From: Priestia abyssalis
GTDB taxonomy: Bacteria > Bacillota > Bacilli > Bacillales > Bacillaceae_H
Assembly: GCF_002019595.1 (NCBI RefSeq)
Contig: NZ_KV917369.1
Coordinates: forward strand, 3,364,624 to 3,428,623
DNA: 64,000 bases
Direction of reading: 5' to 3'
The notes under the pieces are model-generated. The model had not been told where the DNA came from and ran no database searches. It worked only from the letters and a program-made list of their open reading frames with translations. Position 1 is the stretch's first letter; each line of letters starts with the position of its first letter. Both the position numbers and the translations under genes were made by a program. Below, piece after piece: positions 24,684 through 34,260 of the stretch.

Positions 24684-27600
24684 TTACGCAGCTTTTGCGA
24701 TCTGCTTTTTCTTTTTTCTTTTTAACTTCATTAAGGTTTCATATACGATTGGCACAATGACCAGGGTAAGAAGTGTTGAGCTTGTTAGCCCGCCTATGAC
24801 GGTCACACCTAAACCTTTTGAAATCAATCCGCTTCCTTCAAGTCCTACTGCTAATGGAGCCAATGCTCCGATGGTAGCAATAGCCGTCATTAAAATCGGA
24901 CGGAGACGTGTACCGGCCGCTTCAAGAAGGGCTTCTCTCGTTGATAATCCTTCATTTTCTTTATGAATGACCCGGTCAATTAACACAATCGCATTTGTGA
25001 CAACGATACCGATAAGCATGAGTGCTCCAATCATGGCGGAAACACTTAATGTTTCACCTGCGATAAGCAATCCAAGAAGAGCTCCGATGATCGTGAATGG
25101 AAGCGAGAACAGAATCGCAAGCGGCGCCAAACCTCCGCCGAATGTAAGCACTAATACGAAGTACACAATGGCAATAGCGGCAAGCATCGCCAATCCCAGC
25201 TGTGTAAAGGATTCGTTAATGTCTTGTGTGACTCCGCCCATGGAGACATCCACATTTGCCGGCAAGTCTAATTGATCGATGTCACTTTGGATGTCAGCTG
25301 ATACTTTTGCCACATCCTTTGTCGTGATTTCCCCGCTCACACTTGCATAAATGCGCCCGTCACGTCGTGTAACGGTATCGGATGTCTTTCCTTCTTTCAC
25401 CTTGGTAATATCTTTAATCGGCACTTCCATGCCAAGAGGAGATTGAATCGTTTTATTTGTGAGATCCTTAATATCAGCATAGTTTTCTTTTTCTACTTCC
25501 AGATATACATTGATTTCTTCACCGTCATGTTCAAGTGTTGTCAATACCTGACGCTGACCGGAATCCGACAGCTCCATACCAATTTGGGCGGCTGTAAGAC
25601 CCAATTGGCTCAATTTTTCTTGATCTGCTACAAGCATGTACTCCTCATATGTGTCAGAAACGCTCGTTTTCACATTTGTAAGTGAGTCATTTCCCTTTAA
25701 AATATCCGCAATTTCATTGCTGACAGGTTCAATATCATCCATGGATTCGCCGTACACCAGCAGCGAAAGGGAATTGCTTGAGCCCATGCCAGTCATGTCT
25801 TGGTTTGCCCATTCACCTTTATCCGTCAGTTCTTTCAACTCGTCAATGACATCTTCTTTTTCTTTTGCGAAGTTTTCCTTATCTTCGTCATATTCCACAA
25901 AGAATAATGCTGAGTTCGACTGTCCCGGGTTCATTGGGTTTTCTCCGCCTACCGAGAATTGAACGGTCTTCACTCCATCCCGTTCACTGAAAAAGGTCTC
26001 GGCTTTGGTTGCGATTTCTTCAACCTCTTCCAATGTTTGACCAGGTTCCGGCTTGTAAGTGGCTGTTACCATTTTCTGTTCATCAGCCGGCAGAAAGCTG
26101 ACACCAATAACCGGAACGAGGAACAGACTTCCCACTAATAATACTATAGCCAAAGTGGAAGTGATGATTTTGTGATTCAATGACCAATTCAGCACTTTCT
26201 TATATCCAGATGCCAATTTTCCTTGCTTGCTTTCATCATGCCCTTTTATCGAGATGCCTTTTTTAAATAAAGAATGAGCCATCATCGGTACAATCGTAAT
26301 TGCCACTAAGAGCGATGCAAGCAGTGCAAAGACGATGGTTAAGGCAAACGGCAGGAACATCTCCCCAATAGGTCCTTTTACTAATCCTAATGGAAGGAAT
26401 ACAGCAATCGTCACAACTGTCGAAGACATGATTGGCGCGAACATTTCTTTCGTCGCTTCCACAATCAGTTCTTTTCCACTCAGTTGTTCATCCCTTAAGG
26501 ACATGCGGCGGAATATATTTTCAATAACGACAATGGAATCATCAATTACACGGCCAATCGCAACCGTCATTGCTCCGAGTGTCATCATATTCAGCGTAAT
26601 GTCCATTTGTTTCAATAATAAAATGGCGATTAACAATGACAATGGGATAGAAATGATGGAAATAATGGTTGTTCGGAAATTTCGCAAGAACAGCAAAATG
26701 ATGATGACTGCAAACACCGCACCGAAAGCCGCTTTACTTAGCATGGTTTGAACGGACTCTTCAATCGGCTTTCCTTGATCGAAAATGGGTGTCACTTGCA
26801 GTCCTTCTGTATCAGATTCAAATTCAGCCAATTTTTCTTTTACTGCATTTACGACTGTAACCGTGTTGGCATCAGCTGCCTTGACAATCTGTAAGCCAAT
26901 GGATGTTTCGCCATTTGTTCGTGAAATCGATTCGGCTTTTCCGATGACCTCAATTGATGCGATGTCCTGCAACTCGATCGTCGGAATGGCTTGAGCTTGC
27001 TTTTGTAAATCTGGAGAAGACATTCCGGCAGGTTTCTGTTGCGCAGCAGCAGCCTGCTGCCCTCCTGCTGCTGGCATCACAGGAATTTTTAACGTTTTTA
27101 AATCATCGACACTTGTGACATTCCCATCAATTACAACGGATTTTTCAGTATCTGTAAAGGTATACAGCCCTAATGGAACGGAAACGTCCGAACCTTTTAC
27201 GATATTCTTTACCGTTTCCTCATCAAGTCCGTATTGTTTCATTTTTTCATCGTTAAACTTTAATTGCACTTCCTCTACTTGCTGACCCGAAATTTGAGTG
27301 GATGAGACCCCTTCGATTCCTTCAAGTTCGGGCAAAATGGTTTCTTCAACGGTTTTCGTCAATTCAGCCAACGATTGTTCCTTATTGGAAATGCTTAAAG
27401 ACATAATGGGGAAGGCATTGATACTTAGGCGGGAAACGTCCGGCTCTTGTACCCCTTCAGGAAATGACAGGTCATTAAGCGCCTCTTTCACTTCTGCTTG
27501 AGCTTTCTCCATATCTTTATCGAAGTTGTATTCAATTTGAACGGATGAAGCATTTTGAAAAGAAGAGGAGCTGACGACTGAGACCCCCTCTAAATTTTGT

Positions 27601-27815
27601 ACCCGCTTTTCAATGGGTTCCGATATTTTTTCCGCCACTTCTTCCGGTGTCGCCCCAGGGTATACCGTCATGACGGATACGAGCGGCGTATTAATATTCG
27701 GGATGGTTTCAAGTTTCATATTTAATCCGGAATACAATCCGGCTGCTGTGACCATAATGGTCAGAAGCCATACCGCAAATTTATTCTTCAAGGAAAACTG
27801 AATAATGCTCTTCAT
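24684..27815 (-). CDS. swrC: RND-family efflux pump, SwrC (YerP) type
   Basis: 1043 residues with the RND plan of helix 1, a large extracellular domain, helices 2-6, then a repeat. Seen: NKFAVWLLTIMVTAAGLYSG, VYPGATPEEVAEKISEPIE, the helix-4 region MTLGAMTVAIGRVIDDSIVVIENI with its proton-relay aspartates, and a Gln/Ala-rich insert around 245-275. Gram-positive SwrC acts without an outer-membrane channel; in B. subtilis it exports surfactin and is needed for swarming. The divergent TetR gene (YerO type) and two palindromes between them indicate local repression. Confidence 0.92.
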   Translation of the reverse strand: MKSIIQFSLKNKFAVWLLTIMVTAAGLYSGLNMKLETIPNINTPLVSVMTVYPGATPEEVAEKISEPIEKRVQNLEGVSVVSSSSFQNASSVQIEYNFDKDMEKAQAEVKEALNDLSFPEGVQEPDVSRLSINAFPIMSLSISNKEQSLAELTKTVEETILPELEGIEGVSSTQISGQQVEEVQLKFNDEKMKQYGLDEETVKNIVKGSDVSVPLGLYTFTDTEKSVVIDGNVTSVDDLKTLKIPVMPAAGGQQAAAAQQKPAGMSSPDLQKQAQAIPTIELQDIASIEVIGKAESISRTNGETSIGLQIVKAADANTVTVVNAVKEKLAEFESDTEGLQVTPIFDQGKPIEESVQTMLSKAAFGAVFAVIIILLFLRNFRTTIISIISIPLSLLIAILLLKQMDITLNMMTLGAMTVAIGRVIDDSIVVIENIFRRMSLRDEQLSGKELIVEATKEMFAPIMSSTVVTIAVFLPLGLVKGPIGEMFLPFALTIVFALLASLLVAITIVPMMAHSLFKKGISIKGHDESKQGKLASGYKKVLNWSLNHKIITSTLAIVLLVGSLFLVPVIGVSFLPADEQKMVTATYKPEPGQTLEEVEEIATKAETFFSERDGVKTVQFSVGGENPMNPGQSNSALFFVEYDEDKENFAKEKEDVIDELKELTDKGEWANQDMTGMGSSNSLSLLVYGESMDDIEPVSNEIADILKGNDSLTNVKTSVSDTYEEYMLVADQEKLSQLGLTAAQIGMELSDSGQRQVLTTLEHDGEEINVYLEVEKENYADIKDLTNKTIQSPLGMEVPIKDITKVKEGKTSDTVTRRDGRIYASVSGEITTKDVAKVSADIQSDIDQLDLPANVDVSMGGVTQDINESFTQLGLAMLAAIAIVYFVLVLTFGGGLAPLAILFSLPFTIIGALLGLLIAGETLSVSAMIGALMLIGIVVTNAIVLIDRVIHKENEGLSTREALLEAAGTRLRPILMTAIATIGALAPLAVGLEGSGLISKGLGVTVIGGLTSSTLLTLVIVPIVYETLMKLKRKKKKQIAKAA

Positions 27816-27871
27816 TCTCCTTCTCCTTTCACATTCTAATTTGACCTGTATATCATGGATGAATTACAATA

Positions 27872-27885
27872 TGACCAATTGGTCA
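27872..27885. promoter_or_regulatory. TetR-type operator O1
   Basis: TGACCAATTGGTCA, a perfect 14-bp palindrome between the divergent swrC and yerO genes. Confidence 0.8.
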
Positions 27886-27903
27886 ATACAAATAAAATAT
27901 ATA

Positions 27904-27917
27904 TGACTGACTGGTCA
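27904..27917. promoter_or_regulatory. TetR-type operator O2
   Basis: TGACTGACTGGTCA keeps the right half-site GGTCA and most of the left. Centre to centre it is 32 bp (three turns) from O1, so two dimers could bind on one face. Confidence 0.72.
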
Positions 27918-28007
27918 TTTACAATGGTACTTTCTGCCTTATTGTTTTTTACACTGCTTTGGAATCATGTATTATAATTATTTAGGAATTTTTAGGGGGT
28001 AACTATT

Positions 28008-28874
28008 TTGAAAGAGAAGGAAAAGCTTATCATTGAATCAGCCATCAAGCTCTTTGCTCTTAAAGGATTTTCTTCCACCTCGGTTCAAGACATTGTGACT
28101 GAAAGCGGAATATCGAAGGGGGCTTTTTACTTATATTTCAAATCAAAAGATGCTTTGCTTTTGGCGATTCTTCAATATTACTTTGACAAAATTCAAAAGA
28201 GCCTATCAGCACATGAAGATAAAAACTTATCGCCTCGCGAAAGATTCACTAAGCAATTGAACGCTCTATTCGAAACCCTTGTCGAACATAGAGAGTTTAT
28301 GATCATGCAATCAAGGGAACAAGCCATCCCTTTAAACGAGTCGATTAAAAAGCTTATCTTTAACATGCATTTGGAAACACAACAATTTTACAGGAACGGA
28401 TTGCTTTCTGTGTACGGAGAAAAAATTGAACCTTTCTTATGGGACTTATCCGCCATTTTGGACGGCCTGTTCCAATCTTATGTAAGAATCTTATTAATAG
28501 ATAAGCAAAACTTTGATTCGCTTGAACTTGCGGAATTCTTAATGAGGAGAATGGATAGCATTTCACAAGCCATCACGAGCGACCATCCCATTCTTACAGA
28601 CGAAAAAGTAGAGAACTTATTAAATAAAACAAAATCTCTTTTTTTGAAAGACAAAAACCATGTAATAACGCTGCTGGAAACGATGAAAAAAGAGTTGAAG
28701 AAGATGGATGAAAAAGAGGATCTCGAAATCTCTTTAGAAGTGCTGCAGTCTGAAATAAATAGGGAAAACCCCCGAATCCCTGTCATACAGGGAATGTTAT
28801 CTAACTTTAAAGGTATAGCTCAATTTGACACATACAGAAAAGAAATAGCTTCATTTTATGACCTTAAAGTGTAA
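28008..28874 (+). CDS. yerO: TetR-family repressor, YerO type
   Basis: 288 residues from a TTG start with AGGGGGT about 8 nt upstream. Helix-turn-helix KGFSSTSVQDIVTESGISKGAFYLYFKSKDALLLA at about 19-53. The long C-terminal ligand domain with an extra helical tail (about 200-288) gives the same length as B. subtilis YerO, the repressor of swrC. It is divergent from the pump and flanks the two TGACC-N4-GGTCA sites, which fits auto- and cross-repression. Confidence 0.87.
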   Translation: MKEKEKLIIESAIKLFALKGFSSTSVQDIVTESGISKGAFYLYFKSKDALLLAILQYYFDKIQKSLSAHEDKNLSPRERFTKQLNALFETLVEHREFMIMQSREQAIPLNESIKKLIFNMHLETQQFYRNGLLSVYGEKIEPFLWDLSAILDGLFQSYVRILLIDKQNFDSLELAEFLMRRMDSISQAITSDHPILTDEKVENLLNKTKSLFLKDKNHVITLLETMKKELKKMDEKEDLEISLEVLQSEINRENPRIPVIQGMLSNFKGIAQFDTYRKEIASFYDLKV

Positions 28875-29005
28875 ATCTAATTCTGTTAACACCACATATT
28901 GATTTGATAACAAAAAAGCCGATTACTGATGGTATGAGTAGTAGGTTGTACATTTTCATTCCCGTTCATAAATGCTTCTAAGGTTGTTTGCTTATGAATC
29001 TGAAG

Positions 29006-29045
29006 AAAAAAGGCAGCCAATCAACAGGTGATTGCTGCCTTTTTT
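29006..29045 (-). terminator. Bidirectional terminator
   Basis: AAAAAAGGCAGCCAATC and GATTGCTGCCTTTTTT arms around ACAGGT, between convergent yerO and the oxidoreductase. Confidence 0.92.
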
Positions 29046-29083
29046 CTGCTATTCATCGCTTTTCGGCTCACAAGCAATGCCGA

Positions 29084-30082
29084 TTATACCCACGTATTGC
29101 GAAGGACAATTTTCCCTGTCGCTTTTCCGGACTCTAAATATTGATGGGATTTTTCCACTTCGTCATAGGTAAAGACAGTAGGATCGATCAGCGGGCGAAG
29201 CTTCCCTTCTTCTGCCACTTTAGCGACCCTTCTTAAAATCTCTCCATGATGTTTACGGTGGTCTTTATTGAGAATTTTCAATAACATGAATACGACATGT
29301 AAAGAAAGGCCCTTGGCGTGCAGCGTTGATAGATCATGGGTCGAACGGGCCGCAATGGCTAAAACGGTGCCATTGATGGCTGCTGCTTCAAAAGAGCGAT
29401 CGAGGTTTTCGCCGCCCACGGTGTCAAACACGACTTCAAATCCTTTACCATTCGTATATTGCTGAACATAGTCTTGAACGGATTCTTTTCGGTAGTTAAT
29501 TCCTGCATCGGCTCCTAAACGTTTGGCGATTTCCAGCTTTTCTTCCGATGAGGCCGTCGTATAGACATGAGCACCTGCCCATTTCGCCAGCTGAATGGCA
29601 ACATGCCCCACACCCCCGGCAGCGCCGTGAATGAGCACAGACTGCCCCGCCTTTAATTGTCCTCGGTCAAATAGCGCTTCCCAAGCGGTAATGGCAACGA
29701 GCGGCAAAGCGGCGGCTTCTTCCATCGACAAGTTTTTCGGTTTATGGGCAAGCAAATCCGCGTCTGCGAGCATAAACTCCGCAAGCGCTCCCATTGTTCC
29801 TTTAAAGCCTCCGGCACAGCCAAACACTTCATCACCCGGCTGAAATCCAGTCACACCCTCTCCCACTTCTGCCACAACACCTGCGACATCGCCATGCAAA
29901 ACGGCCGGAAACTCGGGTGAAACCGCTGGAACGGCCCCGCTGCGAACTTTCGTGTCGATAGGGTTGACGCTTGTTGCTTTAACTTGAATTAAAACATGAC
30001 CTGGAAGAACGTCCGGTCTTTCAATCTCTTCTAATTGAAACACGGATGGTCCTCCAAAAGATTTAATGACTTGTGCTTTCAT
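29084..30082 (-). CDS. Zinc-independent MDR quinone oxidoreductase (zeta-crystallin type)
   Basis: 332 residues from the ATG at 30082 (AGGAG 8 nt upstream; the ATG nine bases earlier is too close). N-terminal GroES-like fold (MKAQVIKSFGG, ATSVNPIDTKVRSG, HGDVAGVVAEVG) and an NADPH-binding Rossmann fold with HGAAGGVGHVAIQLAKWAGA. The catalytic-zinc cysteines of alcohol dehydrogenases are missing, so an NADPH:quinone or enone reductase is expected. Single gene, probably for detoxification. Confidence 0.87.
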   Translation of the reverse strand: MKAQVIKSFGGPSVFQLEEIERPDVLPGHVLIQVKATSVNPIDTKVRSGAVPAVSPEFPAVLHGDVAGVVAEVGEGVTGFQPGDEVFGCAGGFKGTMGALAEFMLADADLLAHKPKNLSMEEAAALPLVAITAWEALFDRGQLKAGQSVLIHGAAGGVGHVAIQLAKWAGAHVYTTASSEEKLEIAKRLGADAGINYRKESVQDYVQQYTNGKGFEVVFDTVGGENLDRSFEAAAINGTVLAIAARSTHDLSTLHAKGLSLHVVFMLLKILNKDHRKHHGEILRRVAKVAEEGKLRPLIDPTVFTYDEVEKSHQYLESGKATGKIVLRNTWV

Positions 30083-30307
30083 GTCTCTCACTCCTTCTCT
30101 CTTTTATTTTACTGAAAATTGAAATGATTACCACTAAAACACTCTGCTTTTCCTCCTCTTACGATAGATGTTTACAAACTCTATTAGAGGGAATGAAAGT
30201 GGTAAAAAAAGGACAACGTATGAATGGAACGTTCTATCAGTGGGGTTCACCACTCCATGATGTGGAAGACAGATCACCGTTACCTTTAGCGAAGGGAGAT
30301 TTATACA

Positions 30308-31576
30308 GTGCAGCGAGTCATTCAAGTAGAGGAGCGCCCCTCTCTTTTAAAAAGTATTCCGCTTAGTTTGCAGCATTTATTTGCGATGTTCGGCGCGAAC
30401 ATTCTTGTTCCGATCTTGTTTGATATCAATCCGGCTACCGTCTTGTTAATGAATGGTTTCGGCACGCTTTTGTATTTATTTATCTGTCAATGGAAAATCC
30501 CCGCCTATCTTGGGTCAAGTTTTGCCTTTCTTTCTCCTGTATTTATCGTCCTTTCTTCAAAAAGCTATTCTCATGCTCTTGGCGCTTTTATCGTCGTCGG
30601 CTTTATTTTTCTGTTGGTCGGCCTGCTTATTCGTTTTGCGGGTACCTCATGGATCCATACCGTGTTTCCTCCTGCCGCCATGGGGGCGATTGTAGCGATC
30701 ATCGGATTAGAGCTCGTACCGACAGCAGCAGAAATGGCCGGTATTATTGCGCCTTTACAGAATGCTCCCGCTGATTGGGCTTATGATTCAAATGCGATTA
30801 CCGTTTCTTTAGTGACGCTGCTGATTACGATTATAGGGAATGTCATGTTTCGGGGATTCTTTAGCATCATTCCTATTCTTGTTGGAGTCGTATCCGGCTA
30901 TATACTTGCTGCCTTCATGGGAATGGTGGACTGGAGTACGGTAGCGGAGGCCAAATGGTTTGCTGTTCCGGATTTTTACGCTCCTCGTTTTGACTGGACG
31001 AGTATCATGATCATCGCTCCTGCCGCTCTTGTCGTGATCGCTGAACATATTGGCCATTTAGTCGTTACTGAGAACATCGTTGGCAGAAAGTTGTCCAAAG
31101 ACCCGGGACTTGGGCGTTCCCTTATCGGTAATGGTGTATCTACGATCATTTCGGGTTTTGTCGGCTCTACTCCGAATACAACGTATGGGGAAAACATCGG
31201 AGTCATGGCAATTTCAAAAGTTTACTCCACTTGGGTCATTGGGGGTGCGGCTCTTTTCTCTATTATCTTATCGTTTTGCGGCAAACTTGCTGCCATGATT
31301 TCAACGATTCCCGCTCCTGTCATGGGCGGCATTTCTTTATTGCTGTTTGGTGTCATCGCCGCTTCCGGCATTCGAATTCTCGTTGATGAGAAAGTGGATT
31401 ATTCCAAACCGACCAATCTGATTTTGACGACGATCGTGCTTGTCATCGGGGTAAGCGGCGCGACGTTTACCTGGGGGGGCGCTGCTCTAAAAGGAATGGC
31501 GCTTGCCACTGTCGTCGCGATTTTATTAAGCCTTTTCTTTAAAGTACTGGAAAAGTTCAACTTGTTGAACCAATAG
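30308..31576 (+). CDS. Uracil:H+ symporter (UraA/PyrP, NCS2 family)
   Basis: 422 residues from a GTG with GGGAG 9 nt upstream. NCS2 features: LQHLFAMFGANILVP in helix 1, GSSFAFLSP in the half-helix 3, FPPAAMGAIVAIIGLELVP, the substrate glutamate region APAALVVIAEHIGHLVV and the STPNTTYGENIGVMA motif of uracil permeases. It stands alone rather than in the pyr operon. I could not identify a PyrR-type attenuator in 30092-30307, though AGTGG..CCACT near 30238-30256 forms a short hairpin. Confidence 0.9.
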   Translation: MQRVIQVEERPSLLKSIPLSLQHLFAMFGANILVPILFDINPATVLLMNGFGTLLYLFICQWKIPAYLGSSFAFLSPVFIVLSSKSYSHALGAFIVVGFIFLLVGLLIRFAGTSWIHTVFPPAAMGAIVAIIGLELVPTAAEMAGIIAPLQNAPADWAYDSNAITVSLVTLLITIIGNVMFRGFFSIIPILVGVVSGYILAAFMGMVDWSTVAEAKWFAVPDFYAPRFDWTSIMIIAPAALVVIAEHIGHLVVTENIVGRKLSKDPGLGRSLIGNGVSTIISGFVGSTPNTTYGENIGVMAISKVYSTWVIGGAALFSIILSFCGKLAAMISTIPAPVMGGISLLLFGVIAASGIRILVDEKVDYSKPTNLILTTIVLVIGVSGATFTWGGAALKGMALATVVAILLSLFFKVLEKFNLLNQ

Positions 31577-31664
31577 TGCGACTCAAATGAAAAGATGAAA
31601 ATCAAACATACGATGGACTGCTCCTTTTATGGATTGAATGGAGTTTAATGAAAAAACAAGTTTA

Positions 31665-32415
31665 TAATGAAGTCAAAACCACCCGTGATAACGGGTGGTT
31701 TGCTCTACGGCTGGAAGCCTTTGTTACTGACCAAACCCTAAAGGGCTACTGAATGGTTCGCCAGTTGTACTACTTCTACTGGCCAGACCTCAAAGGCCTC
31801 CTCCTTACTTTCGTTTCTTTTTCTTTACCTCTTCACCTGTAAATGGATCGATGTATTCCATCATACTTAATTGTTCTGCGACTATATCATCTTGTATTTG
31901 ATTGCGTATATATTCTTCTATCACCTTCTTATTTCTCCCAACGGTATCCACATAATATCCTGTACACCAAAATTTTCGGTTTCCGTATCTATATTTTAAA
32001 TTTGCGTGACGATCAAAGATCATTAAACTGCTTTTTCCTTTTAAATATCCTACAAATGAAGAGACACTGATCTTAGGCGGAATACTTACCAACATATGTA
32101 CGTGGTCTTTACACGCTGTTGCTTCGATAATCTCCACACCTTTTCTTTCGCACAAGGTACGTAGTATTTCTCCAATGTCTTTTTTAATTTTCCCATAAAT
32201 CACTTGTCTTCTATACTTCGGTGCAAATACGATATGATACTTACAATTCCAAGTTGTATGTGCTAAACTATTAGTGTCTTTTTTAGACATAAAAACTCCT
32301 CCGTATGCTGATATTTTGGTTGGCGAACCAAAAATATTTTAGCACCACAGGGGAGTTTTTTTAATACCATGCTGTAAGCTTTTTAGAACCCTAGGCCTAG
32401 CCTAGGGTTTTCTTT
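31665..32415 (-). mobile_element. IS200-type insertion sequence (tnpA only)
   Basis: About 750 bp, single-stranded-transposition type. It carries only tnpA. Right-end hairpin AACCACCCGT/ACGGGTGGTT lies at 31676-31699. Left side (upstream of tnpA) has hairpins TTTTGGTT/AACCAAAA at 32314-32332 and ACCCTAGG/CCTAGGGT at 32386-32411. AAAAACTCC (from 32349-32360 on the opposite strand) can pair with the tnpA Shine-Dalgarno GGAGTTTTT, the known way IS200 limits transposase translation. Exact ends and target are not defined by eye. The gap 31577-31664 holds nothing else. Confidence 0.8.
31805..32290 (-). CDS. tnpA: IS200/IS605 TnpA, Y1 HUH transposase
   Basis: 161 residues. HUH motif HVHMLVSI (about residues 62-69), catalytic Tyr in the helix following GYYVDTVGRNKKVIEEYI, and start WNCKYHIVFAPKYRRQVIYG, all typical of the Y1 transposases that cut and paste single-stranded DNA at replication forks. 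Somewhat longer than the common 130-155 because of a Lys-rich tail (EEVKKKKRK). GGAGGAG lies 5 nt before the ATG inside a predicted stem. Appears intact. Confidence 0.93.
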   Translation of the reverse strand: MSKKDTNSLAHTTWNCKYHIVFAPKYRRQVIYGKIKKDIGEILRTLCERKGVEIIEATACKDHVHMLVSIPPKISVSSFVGYLKGKSSLMIFDRHANLKYRYGNRKFWCTGYYVDTVGRNKKVIEEYIRNQIQDDIVAEQLSMMEYIDPFTGEEVKKKKRK

Positions 32416-32555
32416 TCGATAATAACGTAATCGTCCTTAATTTGGACGATTATTTTATTTGTAAAAAAATATAAAAAGTTTAAGCCAAAATAGCCTTTAG
32501 TTTGTCTAATAAGTGTAAGACAAAAAAGAGAGGATGAACTACCATTATACGTTTA

Positions 32556-33065
32556 GTGAAAAAAGCTCAGAAAGGAAATGACCAAGCTTTTTTAAAGCTT
32601 TTCCAACAATATGAAGAAGATATTTATCGAATGGCTTATGTATATGTAAAAAATAAAGATGATGCTTTAGATGTTGTTCAAGAGGTAGCCTATCAATCAT
32701 TTAAAAAGATAGATACATTGAAGAAACCAGAGTATGTTAAAACGTGGTTAATGAAAATCACGATGAACTGTGCAATGAATGTAGTTAAAAAGAATAAAAA
32801 AGTGGTTCAGCTAAAAACAGACTATGAGGAATTTATAGGAACAAATAATGAGGATATACCTCTTTCTATATCGCTGCAAGGGTTAATAGATGTATTGGAA
32901 GAGGATGAGAAAAGCATTGTTCTTTTAAGGTTTTATCACAATCATACATTTAAAGAAATATCGGAGCTGCTAGACATACCACTTGGGACGGCAAAATCGG
33001 TACTATATCGCGCATTAGATAAGCTTCGAAAAGGATTTAAGGAGGATGATATTTGTGAGCAATAA
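32556..33065 (+). CDS. ECF sigma factor (SigV/SigW-like group)
   Basis: 169 residues from GTG 32556. Region 2 is LFQQYEEDIYRMAYVYVKNKDDALDVVQEVAYQSF; region 4 is DEKSIVLLRFYHNHTFKEISELLDIPLGTAKSVLYRALDKLRKGF. The GTG has no Shine-Dalgarno at a proper distance; GAGAGGATG is 8 nt before an in-frame ATT at 32544, which would add IRLV and match the usual LVKKAQKGN start of this family, so a rare ATT start is possible. The 3' end overlaps the anti-sigma gene. A possible self-recognised promoter is AAGTTTAAGCC .. TTTGTCTAA at about 32477-32510. Confidence 0.9.
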   Translation: MKKAQKGNDQAFLKLFQQYEEDIYRMAYVYVKNKDDALDVVQEVAYQSFKKIDTLKKPEYVKTWLMKITMNCAMNVVKKNKKVVQLKTDYEEFIGTNNEDIPLSISLQGLIDVLEEDEKSIVLLRFYHNHTFKEISELLDIPLGTAKSVLYRALDKLRKGFKEDDICEQ

Positions 33066-34125
33066 AATAAATCAGGAGTTACAAAAAATAGAGATTCCAA
33101 AGGAATTACATGAACGGTCTAAATTGGGTGTAAAAAAGGCGAAAGCAGAGAAACCAAAAAAGAAATTTACGCAACCAATAGTTGCAGCAGCTATTATTTT
33201 GGGATTATCTACGGTAACTGTTGGGTTCGCATTTCCTACAGCTGCCAGTAATATCCCAGTTATCGGTGATATTTTTAAATTAATAGGGAATGAATCGGGA
33301 GTTTATGATGATTATAAAGAATTTTCAACGGAAGTGAACACAATGGAAGAAAGTAATGGAATCAAGGTAACCGTTAATGATGCCATTTTTGATGGAGAAA
33401 CGGTAACGATAACTTATTCAATTTTAAGTGAATACGATTTAGGAGAAGAGCCAATTATTTTTGACCACTTTGACATGAAAGACACAGATGGTATGGCAGG
33501 GACTTCAAAAATTGAAAAAATCGGTAAAAATGAGTATGTCGGTTTAATGACAGGGACTTATTTTAGTACAGAAGATTTACAAACTGCTAAAGTCAAATGG
33601 GAAATTAAGAGTTTTACCATTTTAAACGGAGAGCAAGAAAAAGAAATTAAAGGTAATTGGAATTTTGCTTTTGATTTAGATGCAACAGATAGCGAAACAA
33701 AGTTGATCGGTCAAAGTGTAAAACAAGAAGGCATTCGATTAAATATTGAGAAGATGGCAACAACACCAATGTCTTTTATTCTTTACTATGGACAAGAAGC
33801 GTCGGATGTTGTTCAAGATAAATGGCATCATGTTTATGTTGATTTGGAGGTTAAAGATGATTTAGGAAATGTTTATTCTGGTCAAGTGAATGGTGGCTCT
33901 GGGAAAGATTCTTATATGAATTGGAGTAAAACATTTGAAAAATTACATCCAAATGCAACAAAGCTAATTGTTACTCCGCATGTTATGTTAAGGAACTCAG
34001 AAAATTTCACATCAGTAGAACAAGCAGACGATGGTATTATGAAGGAAACAAAGCTACCCGAAAAATACGAAATAGGGCAAGAGGAATTTGTGCTGGACGA
34101 CATTATTGTTGATTTAACGAACTGA
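33055..34125 (+). CDS. Membrane anti-sigma-like protein (DUF4179 type)
   Basis: 356 residues from GTG 33055 (AAGGAGGATG upstream); the ATG at 33046 is too close to the binding site. A short cytoplasmic part with basic residues (about 1-43) is followed by one membrane helix (QPIVAAAIILGLSTVTVGFAF) and a large extracellular beta-rich domain. It overlaps the ECF sigma gene by 11 bp. This organisation is that of sigma/anti-sigma pairs in Bacillaceae, where the cytoplasmic part holds the sigma factor. The inducing stress is unknown. Confidence 0.82.
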   Translation: MSNKINQELQKIEIPKELHERSKLGVKKAKAEKPKKKFTQPIVAAAIILGLSTVTVGFAFPTAASNIPVIGDIFKLIGNESGVYDDYKEFSTEVNTMEESNGIKVTVNDAIFDGETVTITYSILSEYDLGEEPIIFDHFDMKDTDGMAGTSKIEKIGKNEYVGLMTGTYFSTEDLQTAKVKWEIKSFTILNGEQEKEIKGNWNFAFDLDATDSETKLIGQSVKQEGIRLNIEKMATTPMSFILYYGQEASDVVQDKWHHVYVDLEVKDDLGNVYSGQVNGGSGKDSYMNWSKTFEKLHPNATKLIVTPHVMLRNSENFTSVEQADDGIMKETKLPEKYEIGQEEFVLDDIIVDLTN

Positions 34126-34134
34126 TATAAATAG

Positions 34135-34180
34135 AAAAATGACGTGCTAATACTGGTGTCAGTTAGCACGTCATTTTTCT
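34135..34180 (+). terminator. Terminator of the sigma/anti-sigma operon
   Basis: AAAAATGACGTGCTAA and TTAGCACGTCATTTTT form a perfect 16-bp stem. Confidence 0.92.
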
Positions 34181-34260
34181 ATTTAGTTGTTTTGTACCTT
34201 AAAACGGAATCCCTTACTTCTGAAAAGCTTTTATGAATAACGCTTATTTATTAAACCGAC

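Noticed and set aside
30092..30307. PyrR attenuator or purine riboswitch before the uracil permease
   Set aside because: Only a short AGTGG/CCACT hairpin is visible, with neither a terminator/antiterminator pair nor a PyrR-type loop.
31660..31804. CRISPR-like or tRNA-like structure beside IS200
   Set aside because: The hairpins are explained as transposon end structures; there is no repeat array in the window.
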